Source of the DNA: Meloidogyne chitwoodi
Lineage: Eukaryota; Nematoda; Chromadorea; Rhabditida; Meloidogynidae
Direction: 5' to 3'
NCBI GenBank assembly: GCA_015183035.1
Contig: JACZZP010000002.1
Coordinates: forward strand, 1,674,001-1,738,000
Length of the DNA stretch: 64,000 bases
This document shows positions 1-10,923 of this stretch, piece by piece. The notes beneath the pieces were generated by a model that was not told the origin of the DNA, ran no database searches, and saw only the letters and a program-made list of their open reading frames with translations. Within the stretch, counting starts at the first letter, position 1; each line of letters begins with the position of its first letter. The position numbers were made by a program, and so were the translations under genes.

Positions 1-95
1 TTTAGAGTCTAAGGATTACATGTTTTAAAAATCTAAATTTTTCTTTTTGTTTGGAGATTTTATTAATTTGAATTTTTCACGCAAAAACATTAATT

Positions 96-3000
96 ATGGT
101 AATTATTATACCAAAATCTGAAAATGAATTCACTGATCTTTCTTATTGGAAAAAATTTTTTAAACATAATTCTTCTTTTGAATGGTATTTTTAAAAATAA
201 TTTTTTTAAAAAATTGTTATTTTAAGGTATGGAGATTATTCAAAACTTGGAACAACTTTTGAGAAATATATTAAATCAAAAGATTTTATTTTGCAGATTG
301 GTTGTGGTAATTCTTCATTAGCAGATGATGTAAATATTTTTTAATTATTTCTAGTTAAATATTTTTTTAGCTTTATGATAATGGTTTTCGAAATATTCTA
401 AGTATTGATACTGATTCAAATGTTTGTTATCACTTAATAAAAATTATTTAATTATTTAAATTAAGGTAATAGACAAACAAAATAAAAAAAATGGAGTAAA
501 AAGGCCGACATTAAAATTCAAAAATTGTTCTGCTACAAATGTATTTATTTTTATCTAAAAAGTCTATTTTTTCTAAAGCAATTTTTATGGTTTTTAAATT
601 GATAAAAGTATAGATATTTTAAATATTAAATATTCTTAAAAATAGAAAAATATTTTAGAAACAACAAGAAAAATTAGATTTTTAAACAATAATGTTCGAT
701 AATTACTCTCATTTTTAAATATTTTTTAAATTAATTTAAAATTTATTTTATCTCTCAGATTGATATACAAAGTTCTTCCATTAATGTAGTAATTGATAAA
801 GGTACTTTAGATGCATTACTTCCCTCAAATTATTTGGAAAATGAATATAATTTGGTTGACTCAATTTTTAAAGAAATTGAAAGATGTTTAGCACCATTTG
901 GACGTTATATAATTTTAAGTTATTTTTAAATTATTTAATATATTATTCTTTTATTTTTAGGTAACTTTAGCTCAAGACCATATTATTCAAAAATTAATAA
1001 ATTATTTTGATAAAAATCAATTTATGATGCGTTTTCAAAAATGTTTTCAATCTGGAAAAGAATTTGTAATGCCTGTTTTTGTAGTTATAATAATAAAATT
1101 TAAAATGCCTTTACCTCAACGACGAGTTAGTTTTAAAAAATATCTATGTTAGAAATTTTTTAATTTTGGTGGAAATAAGGAAGGACGTTTATAATGTAAT
1201 TTAGATGGAAAATTGAGAGTAATGATATTTATTTGAGTATACATATATGAAGATGAGGGAAATTTTTAAAATTATAAAAAATTATTTTTGGATTTTTTTA
1301 AAATTTTTAGAAATTTGAATATTTAAATGGAACAGATTTGAGTCCAGAATTTATTGAAAACTCTGAAAAACTTAAAGAAAGAATAAAAGCAGAACAACAA
1401 TTAAGTTGGTTTAAATATTACATATCAAAGTAATAAATAATATTTTAATAAAAAATTATTTTTTTTTTAAATTTAGAGGGCCAATTGATGAAGCTTCTGT
1501 TAAAATATGTATTTCTAATGGAAAAGAAAGATATGAACTTTTTATAATTGATGATTGTAATCAAAAGAGATTAAGTAAATATGGTGTTTTTATTGTCCCT
1601 TTAGGAAGGTTATTTATTATTTTAAATAATTCTATAATTAATTAATATTTAGAGAAAATGATTGGATTTATGTAACGACTAAAGGGCGTCAAATTCTTCG
1701 AATGAATTGTCAATTACATAGGTAAATATTTATAATATGATGACATTAATTAAGTAGATAAAATTTAATGGTTTTTTTTTATATTTTTGGGGATTCTAAT
1801 CCCTTTGGATGTACAAAATATTTAATTTTTAAAAATAAATTAAACTAAACATTTTCTTAGATTAATTATGGTTCGATTATTCCGTGGACAAGATTATTCT
1901 TCACTCGATTCTGTACAAAAAGAATTAAATAATGTTGTTCTTGATTTTATGCCAAAAGATTGTATTAACCAAAAGGTTAATTTAAATAAAATTTTAATTT
2001 TTTATTTTTATAGATAAATTATTTATCTTTGGGTTCAACAGATGTTAGTGAAACTATTGAAACTGGTATTTCTAAAATAAATGGAAAATGGACTGTTGAA
2101 CATATTATTGCTAATGAATTAATTTATCGTCGTTTAATTTTTCTGGAAAGTTCAAATCTTGTCCAATCTGAAGTTGAAGTTAAGAAAATACAAAAAACAA
2201 AAGGTAAAATAATTTAAAAAAAAATTTTTAATAATTAAGATGATGAAAAAAATTGGCAAATTGACTGGTTAAAAAATCCATTTAGTTGTGAACATCACAA
2301 AAATATGACTTTAGCTTTTAACTTTATTTTTGATGAAGAAGGAAATAATATTTCTTTAGAAAATGTTTTAAATTTTAAATTAAAAATTGCCGTTCTTGGA
2401 TTAGGTGGAGGAATTATAGTAAAAGCTTTTCATGATATTTTTACAAATGTAAAAAAGATTATTATTTTTTTAATAATTTTATTTTTTTAATTTTAGTCAT
2501 TTTTTACTGGTGTTGAATTGGATGAGGAAGTAGTTGAAATTGCCACTAAACATTTTGAATTTCCAAGGAATTCCCAGCGTATTAATGTTATTATTTGTGA
2601 TGCAATTAATTTTATAAAAGAATCGGCAGAAAGAGGTAAAATTAAATTTTATTAATTACAAACTTAATTTAAGCTGATAAATTTGATGTAATTTTTGTTG
2701 ATTTATCTGGAAAAGTAAATCCAGAAGGTCTATACTGCCCTCCCCCACAATTTATTACAGAGGATGCATTAATGTCAATGAATAAAATTATTAAAAATAG
2801 AGGTTATTTTTTAAATTTTTTTTAATTATTTGTATTAAAAGGAGTATTGGCATTGAATTTAGTAACTCGAGATGAGGAAACTTCTATAACTATAAAGAAA
2901 ACAATAAAATCTATTTTTACTTCCGTTTATTGTGTCAAAGGAGATGAGGTTAATTTAATATTAATTTATTATAAATTATTTATAGGATGTTAATGAAATT

Positions 3001-3138
3001 GTTTTTTGTACACAATCACCTCAAAATGTTATTGAAAAAATGATTAAAGAACGAAAAAACAAGTATTTATCTTCAAATATGTGCAATTGGTTAATGGAAT
3101 ATATGAATAGAATGGAAAAAGTTAATAAATTTATATAA
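96..3138 (+). CDS. METTL13: METTL13-like dual methyltransferase (eEF1A methyltransferase)
   Basis: Multi-exon gene read across many short GT...AG introns. The first ATG (96) opens MVIIIPKSENEFTDLSYWKK. The N-terminal half is a 7BS methyltransferase: motif I LQIGCGNSSLADDLYDNGF, acidic strand ILSIDTDS, and VVIDKGTLDALLPS matching the family's DKGTLDA signature. The C-terminal half is a spermidine-synthase-like fold with IAVLGLGGGIIVKAF, FTGVELDEEVVEIA and FDVIFVDLSGK. This two-domain order is characteristic of METTL13 (eEF1A-KNMT), which in animals methylates eEF1A on its N-terminus and on Lys55 in the cytosol. The ORF ends with a TAA only about 87 bp from the stop of the convergent ASCC2-like gene, so the 3' UTRs probably meet. 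No disrupted motif was seen. Confidence 0.93.
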
Positions 3139-3225
3139 GAGTTTAATCCAATTTTTTTATTTATTTTTGTCAATATTTTTTAAATATAAACAATAACATA
3201 TTTCAATAATTTAATCTTTTACCTA

Positions 3226-4875
3226 TCATTTCTTCCTTTCTTGTATATTAGTGGCCAATTCAAAATCTTCATCAACTGTACTAAAAATAATAAAAACAAG
3301 ATTTAATATTATTAAATATTTTTAACTTACAATGTAGCAATATCAACACCTTTACATTCTTGAATATTTTCATAAGTATCATCATATTCATCATTATAAT
3401 CATCATTAAATATATTCTAGAAAAAAAGAAAAAGATTTAATAAATAAATAATAAAAGTTAACAACTTCTTCATCTTCTTCTTCAAACATTTTAGCTAATT
3501 TAATACTAACTGCTGATAATATAATACGTTTTTTCTCTGATGGATCCTGTTCATTAATTTTTTAATTTAAATTTAATTTTTAATTATTTACTTTTTGTGA
3601 AGATTTTGGCTCAAAAAATTTCCCATCAATATGAACTATTTTTTCATCTGATTTAAGTAATTCATTCAAATTCTCAATTTCTTTGATAGTTTTTTTGAAA
3701 TTATTTTCATCAAAATAAATTTCATCACTAAGATCTACTTAAAATTAAAAATCAATTTAAATATTAAATATTCAAATAAACCTATCTTCTCATCAGAAAA
3801 AAGAGATTGTCTTGGAATATATTGATCTTCTTCTAAATTATCCTTTACTCTCAATAAAATCCTCAGATTTAATGGAAGTTGTTCTCTTTGAAATAAAGTT
3901 TCTGTTGTTTTTTCAATGTCATAACCAAAATGTCGAAGACAAAGCTTTAATTTTTTTTTAAAAAGTTTTTATTTATAAAAATTCAAATAAATATATTTAC
4001 ATGTATTTGTTGATTTGACAGATCAGGAATAATTTCACATAATTCTTGAAGTTGATCAGCAATATATTTTTCTTTTGGAAAACCAATAAACTAAAATTTT
4101 AATTTAATTATTAAAATATTAATTAATTTATTAAAAAACATTTAATATTCTTTGCCGTTTAAGTGTATTTTTAATTGATTTTCTTTTTTCTTCATAAGCA
4201 TTATTAATTTCCTTTATGGAAATATCCAATTGATTTTCTGAACAAATTTTTTTTGAAAAAAATTTAGAAAGTTCTCTTTCTAAGTTAATTTCAGTATCGA
4301 GACGAACAATAAATCTTTCAAACAAAAAGTTAATAAAAAATATATTTTAATATTTATACTCTTTTTTATTAAGATTGTCAAAAATCATTTGTAAACGTCG
4401 CTTGTCTGTAACAAAATCAGAATTGTAGTAAACAATTAAAAGATTTAGAGAAGATTGGAGTAGTTTTGAACGGGATATTGCAATTGTTCTATAAATGGAG
4501 AATAAAAAAATATATAAAATAAACTAACTCTGCAAAAAGATTTGCATTTGCCAATTTTTCATCATTTAAATTATTCCAAATATCATCAATAAAAGAAGGC
4601 AATATTTGTATTATATTTAAAATAATTGTTTGATTTTCATTATTTAAAAAATTTAAACAAATAAATGAAATTGAATTAAATATATTACAGCAAAAATTAG
4701 CAAGTTGATTTAAATGTTCAATTTTTTGAGCAAAAAACGCATTTTCTTTCTTATAAAATAGCGACAGGGAATAAATCAACTCTTTAGTCCTTTGTAATAA
4801 CTGAAATTTTGAAAGTTGAAGATTTAGAAAACAATAAAAAATTACCCGAGGTATATCCTTTAAATAGAAATCCAT
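3226..4875 (-). CDS. ASCC2: ASCC2-like subunit (CUE domain)
   Basis: About eight exons on the minus strand. The N-terminal part is helical (MDFYLKDIPR, then LLQRTKELIYSLSLFYKK). The CUE domain follows: ELCEIIPDLSNQQIHLCLRH, then FGYDIEKTTETLF. Further on is an acidic segment NDDYNDEYDDTYEN, closely like the EYDDEYDDTYD stretch of ASCC2. The protein is shorter at the N-terminus than human ASCC2. The frame is open upstream of 4875, but the first ATG in it is the one chosen here. ASCC2 binds K63-linked ubiquitin through its CUE domain in the ASCC helicase complex (alkylation repair, ribosome quality control). It lies downstream of the Mis12-like gene on the same strand (278 bp), so co-transcription is possible. 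Confidence 0.82.
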
Positions 4876-4939
4876 ATTTATAATCAGAATATATTTATTT
4901 GAAGATAAACTTAAAAGATCAGACAAAACGTCTGTACGA

Positions 4940-5015
4940 TTAAATGAGACAAAATGTCAGGGACACACCAGATTGGTCGTGGGCTGTCTGGCGCGACCGA
5001 CCGAACTGTTTATTT
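4940..5015. repeat. GC-rich patch containing one unit-like GACAAAATGTC motif
   Basis: Between the ASCC2-like start and the Mis12-like stop lies a short island of unusually high GC. It begins with GAGACAAAATGTCAGGG (4946-4962), matching the core of the 25-bp tandem arrays at 39.98 and 48.90 kb. It is followed by a short inverted pair GGTCG...CGACC. It is probably a fragment of the same repeat family. Confidence 0.5.
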
Positions 5016-5152
5016 ACTATAATTCTCCAACAATAAGACAAAAACTTTATAGACAAAAATAAATACAAACAAAAAATTATAAATTGTCTAGAAAGAAGAC
5101 AATCTCGAATAAACAAAAAATAAATCATTGGTTTATTCACAATTCAAATAAG

Positions 5153-5862
5153 TCAATGAAATGTTTTGAGGAATTCTACATGAAATTCTGCATTTTTCTT
5201 TTTATTCTTAACATTTTGAATTTCCAAACGAAGCTAAAAAATAAAAATAAATTGCTTTTTGTATGAGGTAAATTTTTAAAAATATTTAAAATTAACCATA
5301 ATAACTCGTTCCTCTAATTCTTCAATTCGTTTCCAAACATCACTCTCATCATTAGGAATTTCTGTTTTCTCTTCAAATGAAATATTTCTTGGAACATTGA
5401 AAATCCATTTATCTGCATACTTCTTCAAATAAAAAATTTAATGAAAAATAATAAAATAAATACCTTCGCCTTGGTAAGAATTAATTCCAATTTTCCATGC
5501 TTAAAAATAAAAAATAAAATAATTAAATCCTTAAAACTCACTTGAGCAAGACGACCGTTGAGATGGTCTCTAATAGAATCTAATGACCTATTCAATTGAC
5601 TCTCTGTCAAATTCAAATATTGCATAAGTAAAGGAATGGTCGTCTCTTTAATTACAAAAGTCCAACATTCAATAAAAATGTTATGAACTAAATTTAAAAA
5701 ATATTTTAAATAATATTTAAATGTTTTACATGTGTTGATGACTGAAGAGCTTGAAAATTGGAAAAAGGCAAATTGACGAAATGCATGAGTAATATTGTTA
5801 TCATAAAACGATGTTTCATCACAAACATTAAATGAAGAAGAAGTAAAGAGAGAAGATTTCAT
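5153..5862 (-). CDS. MIS12: Mis12-like kinetochore protein
   Basis: Four or five exons starting MKSSLFTSSSFNVCDETSF. Later pieces read FIECWTFVIKETTIPLLMQY, then LNRSLDSIRDHLNGRL, then WIFNVPRNISFEEKTEIP, then VWKRIEELEERVIMLRLEIQ, ending HVEFLKTFH before TGA. The order helix - (I/V)P.NI..-E.. - coiled coil resembles Mis12 (RIPSNILLPEDK followed by a coiled coil in human). Length (roughly 190 codons) also fits. Mis12 is the base of the Mis12/MIND complex joining CENP-C to Ndc80 at kinetochores. The sequence is diverged, so this is a motif-level call. The gene is divergent from coupling factor 6, with a hAT MITE in the shared promoter. Confidence 0.6.
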
Positions 5863-6033
5863 TTTCTAAGGAAAAAATAAAAATATTAAAACTGTTAAAG
5901 TAGAATGAAAATATAAAGTTCAAGCCTATTTATTTATGATGAAATTTAAATATTTTGTATTTTAATTTTAAAAGTATTCGTTATAATACTTTTTTTAATT
6001 TTTTCTTCATAACATCAAAACTAAATTATACAT

Positions 6034-6222
6034 GTTTGAATTAGAGATCGGCGCGGGGCGGATCCCTCGCGGGATTTCACGGGATCCGGCACTTGCAATC
6101 CCGCACTTTTTTGGATTTGCGGGCAGGATGTGGGATTTTTGCGGGATTAGTCCCGAAACCCTGTCCCGCATCGAGTTAAAAAAAATCCCGCAAATCTGAT
6201 TTTGCCGGTCTCTAGTTTGAAT
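6034..6222. mobile_element. hAT-type MITE, 173 bp, with 8-bp target site duplication
   Basis: Element 6042-6214. Its ends are TAGAGATCGGC and GCCGGTCTCTA, inverted with one mismatch. Perfect 8-bp direct repeats GTTTGAAT flank it (6034-6041 and 6215-6222). The interior is GC-rich with repeated CGGGATT-like words (GCGGGATT, TCCCGC). The 8-bp duplication and TAG-type ends are typical of hAT elements. It has no ORF, so it is non-autonomous. It sits 71 bp upstream of the coupling factor 6 ATG. Confidence 0.88.
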
Positions 6223-6285
6223 ATTGTTTAATTTATTTTTAATTTTCATATTTTTTTCTAAAGATTTATTTAGACGATATAAAAA

Positions 6286-6838
6286 ATGTTCAGCAATCGT
6301 ATTCAAATCCCAATTCGATTTATTCGTACAAGTGCATATCGCAATAAAGAAATGGATCTTCTTACTGAAGCCTATCTTAAGCAGATACGCGATTTGGCTT
6401 CAAAACAAAAGTATATTTTTAATCATTTTCTAATATATGTTATTATTTTTTTAGAGCTTCTGGCCCTGATTTTTGGGAGAGTTCGGCAGAATTCAAAAAA
6501 ACTCTTCAAGATCAGCTTAATCGATTGGCTACTAAATATCAATTGCCAAATGCTGATGCTGTAGCTAAGTTAGATCTTAATTTTGAACATCCAAAACTTG
6601 AAAGTTCTGTGGCTGCATTGTCAGATGGTAAGACTGCTGATGCTTTGCTGGAAGATCTTAATTTTAGGTTTTTTAATTAAAAAACTTCCATTTAAATATT
6701 TTAAGAAAAAAACAATATGATGAAGAACAAGCAGATGAACGGCGAAAAGCACAAGAAATGATTGCAAAATTAGGTCAACAAGAAGAATTTATGCCATTTC
6801 CGATGCCGCTCAAAGATGAGGCGAAAAAGCTTGTTTAA
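6286..6838 (+). CDS. ATP synthase-coupling factor 6, mitochondrial
   Basis: Three exons. Start MFSNRIQIPIRFIRTSAYRN gives an Arg-rich amphipathic mitochondrial presequence. The diagnostic core is IRDLASKQKASGPDFWESSA, then EFKKTLQDQLNRLATKYQLP, then FEHPKLE, matching IREYKSKRQTSGGP...YQQELERELFKL...FEDPKFE of vertebrate F6. A C-terminal extension (KKQYDEEQADERRKAQEMIA, ending MPLKDEAKKLV) goes beyond the mammalian length; to my recollection the C. elegans form (atp-4) is also long. F6 is part of the peripheral stalk of mitochondrial F1Fo ATP synthase. An AG acceptor just upstream of the ATG may be a trans-splice site. Confidence 0.9.
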
Positions 6839-7144
6839 AAATATATAGACTATTATTTTAGGAATTTATTGGACTTCGTTTTTGTGTTGATTAAAGTAAA
6901 TTTTTTTTAAGTTTTTTACATTAACCTTTATTTTTATGATATACCAAAATGGTGATAACTTTTCAGTAATTTGGTTTGTCTGGGTTAGAATTAAAAACTA
7001 CAAAAAATTCCAAAAAAATATAAAGTAAATATATTATTTTTAATAGTATTACATTAAATTAAGCATTAATAAATTGAAAAAATTAAATAATTTTTCGGCA
7101 AATTATTTTGACATTTTTACACAATTCATGAGAGAATTTCTTAT
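6839..7144. other. Convergent 3' region, no gene seen
   Basis: AT-rich stretch between the convergent stops of coupling factor 6 and MsrA, presumably both 3' UTRs. No repeat or RNA gene recognised. Confidence 0.6.
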
Positions 7145-7984
7145 TCAATGGCAATTTCCAATTCCACCTAAGTGAACAATTTTAATTTTTTTCTAAAATT
7201 ATTTTACCTGTTGATGCAATATTCTTTACTGCTTTAATTAATGAATCTTAAATTAATAATAAAAAATAAAATATATTTAATTAACCAGAAAGATTATATT
7301 GTTTTTGTATTGAATATAAAAGATCAAAATCTTTTGAAGTTCCACCCAAAAAAGCATTTATTTTTGTTGCCAAAGTTGATTTAATTAATTCAGAATTATT
7401 TATTTTTATCTAAAATAATACTTTTATTTTTTTAATTTAAAATACTTCTTTTAAAATATTATTTTCACAGCGAAGCCAGTATTTTTGATGATAATCTTCA
7501 GCTTGATAAAATTTTTCAAATTTTTGTAAAAATGTATAGAAAATACTTTTCTTGTCATATTCTTCCTTTAAAAATAATTATTAATAATTTTAAATATAAA
7601 TATATAACTTTTGCTTTTTTCAGTTCTTCAATTGCTATATTTTTTTGTTCTTCGTCAATATAAAGAATAAGTGATTTATATTGAGTTTTATGTGATTGAG
7701 TAATATTGTGTAGAGAATAAAATAATTTAATAATTTCTTCATAATTTGTTAATTCTTTATTAAATTGAATTTCAACAACTTCTTTAAAATAAAAAAAGAA
7801 AATTTTTAAGAAAAAAACAATAATTTTAACCAGTATGGTCACCAATATTTTGATAAGTTGGAGAGGAAGATGTTCCACCAGAATAACCAACTCTTGTTCT
7901 TTGAACACCCGGTAATAAAGCAAATGCTGATTCTGATCCCCAAAAACATTGCATACCAAGATAGGCAATTTGAAGTTTTTGCAT
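7145..7984 (-). CDS. msrA: Peptide methionine sulfoxide reductase A
   Basis: About six exons. Opens MQKLQIAYLGMQCFWGSESA: the catalytic Cys lies in the CFWG motif (family usually GCFWG; here QCFWG). Further family blocks are RVGYSGGTSSSPTYQNIGDH, TEVVEIQFNKEL and ITQSHKTQYKSLI, matching G(Y/F)(A/S)GG, the GH(A/T)E(V/A)V block and D.TQ...GTQYRS. The helical C-terminal half ends STGGIGNCH, with a terminal Cys that could be a resolving residue. MsrA reduces methionine-S-sulfoxide with thioredoxin. The gene converges on coupling factor 6. Confidence 0.9.
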
Positions 7985-10923
7985 TATTATATAAATAAAT
8001 ATATTTACTAAAAATATAAAAAGAAATTATTTAAAGTTTTTTTTGTTAAAATTTGAAAATTTTATTCGAAACTTTTAAAAATAATAATTAAAGTTTATAT
8101 TTTTATTCTAATTAATATGTATAGAAAAAGATTTAAAATTCAATTATTTATAAATGAGGGATGGGCAACTTTTGGATTTCATTTTTAGTGTTTTTAAGTC
8201 CTTTTTCTTTCTTTTTTTATTTTCCGATTTGTCCATTCTTATAAAACATTTATTTCGCGCTATTGATATATTTCATTGAATTCAGTTGACAAAAAGAGAA
8301 GATAATTTCTTCAATAATTATTTTGATAAAATAAATTATGTTAAAGAATGTTAATCGATTATTATTTTTTATTTAATTTATTAACTTTTACATATTTTAA
8401 TTATTTTTTTTTAATTTTTTATTATTTGTTAATTTTATTATTTTTAAATTTAAATTAAAAATTACATAAATATTAGTGAAAAAAAATTAATAAAAATTTA
8501 ATTTATATGTATTAATTCCCCCTTTTTTCATTTTGCTTGCACTCGCTCTTTTAAATTTTTTCAATTCCCCTTAATTTTTTTCTTCTCTCCTTCAATTCAT
8601 TCCCATGCGAATCTTCTATAGTAAAATAGTGTATGGTATGTGTATGTATGTATATATTAGAGAATATAAGAGAATAGAGGGGAAAATCAATAATTCTTCC
8701 TCGTAAGCCCCTATCTCTCATTTTCCTCCGTTTTACTGCTGAACAACAAATAAAAGCTCGGGCAGCTTATAAAAACACTATTTCTCTATTTTATTTATTT
8801 ATTTATTTATATAACTCGATTTCTATATTTGTATTTTTTTAGTAAATTACTTTTATTCAAAAAATACAAATATACTAAAAAATTAAATTAAAACTTTTTT
8901 CATTTTTTTCCATTAATTTTTAATTATAATTTTATTGAAAAGGGTTTTTACATATAAAATAAATGGAAAAAATTAAAATTTTAAAAATATTTAAATTCAT
9001 ACCAAATCTGTTTTATTTACATTATATTATTTTTTTAGGTTATTTATACTTTTTTTTTTAGAAAATTTGAGGATTTTTTATAAGATTTTTTTGGAGATTT
9101 TAAAGTATTTTTATAAAATTTTTTGTTTTTCTAAAATTTAATTAAAAATTTTTATTTTTGGTACCAAAAAATTTTCGTCTGTGGCACTCAAAATTGGCCT
9201 TTTGATTATTTTTGTTTTTAAATATGTATATATTTTTTTAATCTAAATATTCTTTGCTTAAAATTGTATTTTTTTATTTTACAAGGTTTTTTGCTTTTTT
9301 GGGTTGTCTGATATTATTTATTTATTTATTTGTTAATAAAAAAAAAGTTTTGGAGAGTTGATCTTTTTGGTAAACTTTTGTATTTTTATCTAATTGAATT
9401 TATTATTTTTTAAATTTAATTTAAATATTGACATTCAAAATAATATTTATTTAAAACAATTTTTACTTAATATTTTCTTTCAAATTGCCAATAATAATAA
9501 ATTTAAATATATTTTTAATAAAATAAAAATGTTTGCGTACTTTTTTTCCTCATTTTGGCTGTAGTATAGTACTTAGGTTGGACACAAATTTTGTATCAAA
9601 AGACATACCTTCGATTTGTCTCGACGAGCTAAGTCGACTGGTACCACTCATTATTCGAAAATGTTTATGAACCGAGATACAGGTCTATGAAAATAGAAAA
9701 ACCATGGAGGGGGACCAAGCTCAATTGAAGTACTTACCACAGCTCTACTTCAATTATTTTCACTGAATTAAATATTTTATAATTTTAGCCGTAGAATAAA
9801 GCACGTACCGAAAGCCAATCGGCCATGGCCCATAACGGAAGAAGTAATAAAACACTTCTAATAGATTCGGACAATTCGACTCAACTCGTCAAGACAAATC
9901 GAATGGTATATGTTTCGATATTAAATTTTGTGTTCGGTATACTATAATATATTCCTCATTTTATTTAATTTTGGTTTTCCTTGTTTTATTACCATGGAAA
10001 TGCGACGCTTATTTGTATTATTTTTATAAAACAAAAATAAGAAAGAATTGTTTTGATAGACAATTACACATTTTAATAAATAAATAAATATACTTAAGTA
10101 TAAATTAAAAAAAAAAAGTAAATTTCCCCCTTTTTACATTTTTAATTATTATTAAAACAAAAACAAGAATATATTTATTTATTTTTAAAATATGTAAAAT
10201 AGTAGTAAATATTCTTATAGAGGGCTAATCATAAATTAGTAATTAATGATTTATCATTTGCCGATAAATTTAGTTTAATCAAAAAATTATTAATATTATT
10301 ACTTTACCTACATTATATTTAATAATTAATAAATATAATTGTGATAAGTTTGTTTTTTAATAAAAAATAAAACTTTAATTTATTAGATAAAAAGTTCTAC
10401 AATAAGTAAATATTTTTGTTATGAAAAAACAAACTTAATGTCTTTAACAAGTTTTTTAATAAAGATTAAATGTATTAATTAACTATTTAAATATAAATAT
10501 CTTATTTTTTAATTTCTTTATATGTAATTTGTGATCTTTTGGATTATCAAATATTTATCACGTTTTATTTATTTTTAGATTTTCTTTTCAATAAATTACA
10601 CTTTTATCGGCATCTCAATATATTTTTTGGGCCTTCTTTTTTATTACTTTACTAAAAGTCACGTCATAAAGTTTTTGATAGAGAACGAAATTGATTGAAA
10701 TAAACATACATACATACATAAAATTTATATTATTAAATATATAAAAAAAGAAAAATGAAGGAGTGAGAATGTGGAATATATTAAAAAATGTTGCGCTTTC
10801 CTGTTTTTGTCTGAAATATATTTTTAATTGCATAATTGCAACAAAGTTTTTCTTTTACTTTTTTTTTTAATTTAAATATTAGTACATAAATGTTATATTA
10901 ATTTTATTAAAAGATAAAATATA
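7985..10923. other. 2.9-kb non-coding region upstream of the zinc-finger gene
   Basis: Extremely AT-rich with long T and A runs, a CT-rich stretch near 8.5-8.6 kb and a GTATGT microsatellite near 8.63 kb. Apart from the inverted-repeat MITE at about 9.56-9.95 kb no gene was seen. It may hold distal control sequence for the Q-rich gene (inference). Confidence 0.5.
9563..9948. mobile_element. Inverted-repeat MITE (GAGCT/AGTCGA family)
   Basis: Left side TATAGTACTTAGGTTGGACA and right side GTGTTCGGTATACTATA are imperfect inverted copies. The inner pair TTCGATTTGTCTCGACGAG / CTCGTCAAGACAAATCGAA is much better conserved. Both flanks show TTCCTCATTTT (9547-9557 and 9951-9961), a possible but not clean target duplication. 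The interior has AACCATGGAGG and a GAGATACAGG-like word also found in the 41.3-kb MITE. Confidence 0.6.

Noticed and set aside
4876..4926. Upstream extension of ASCC2 to 4926
   Set aside because: The upstream in-frame codon is TTG; the first ATG in the frame is at 4875.
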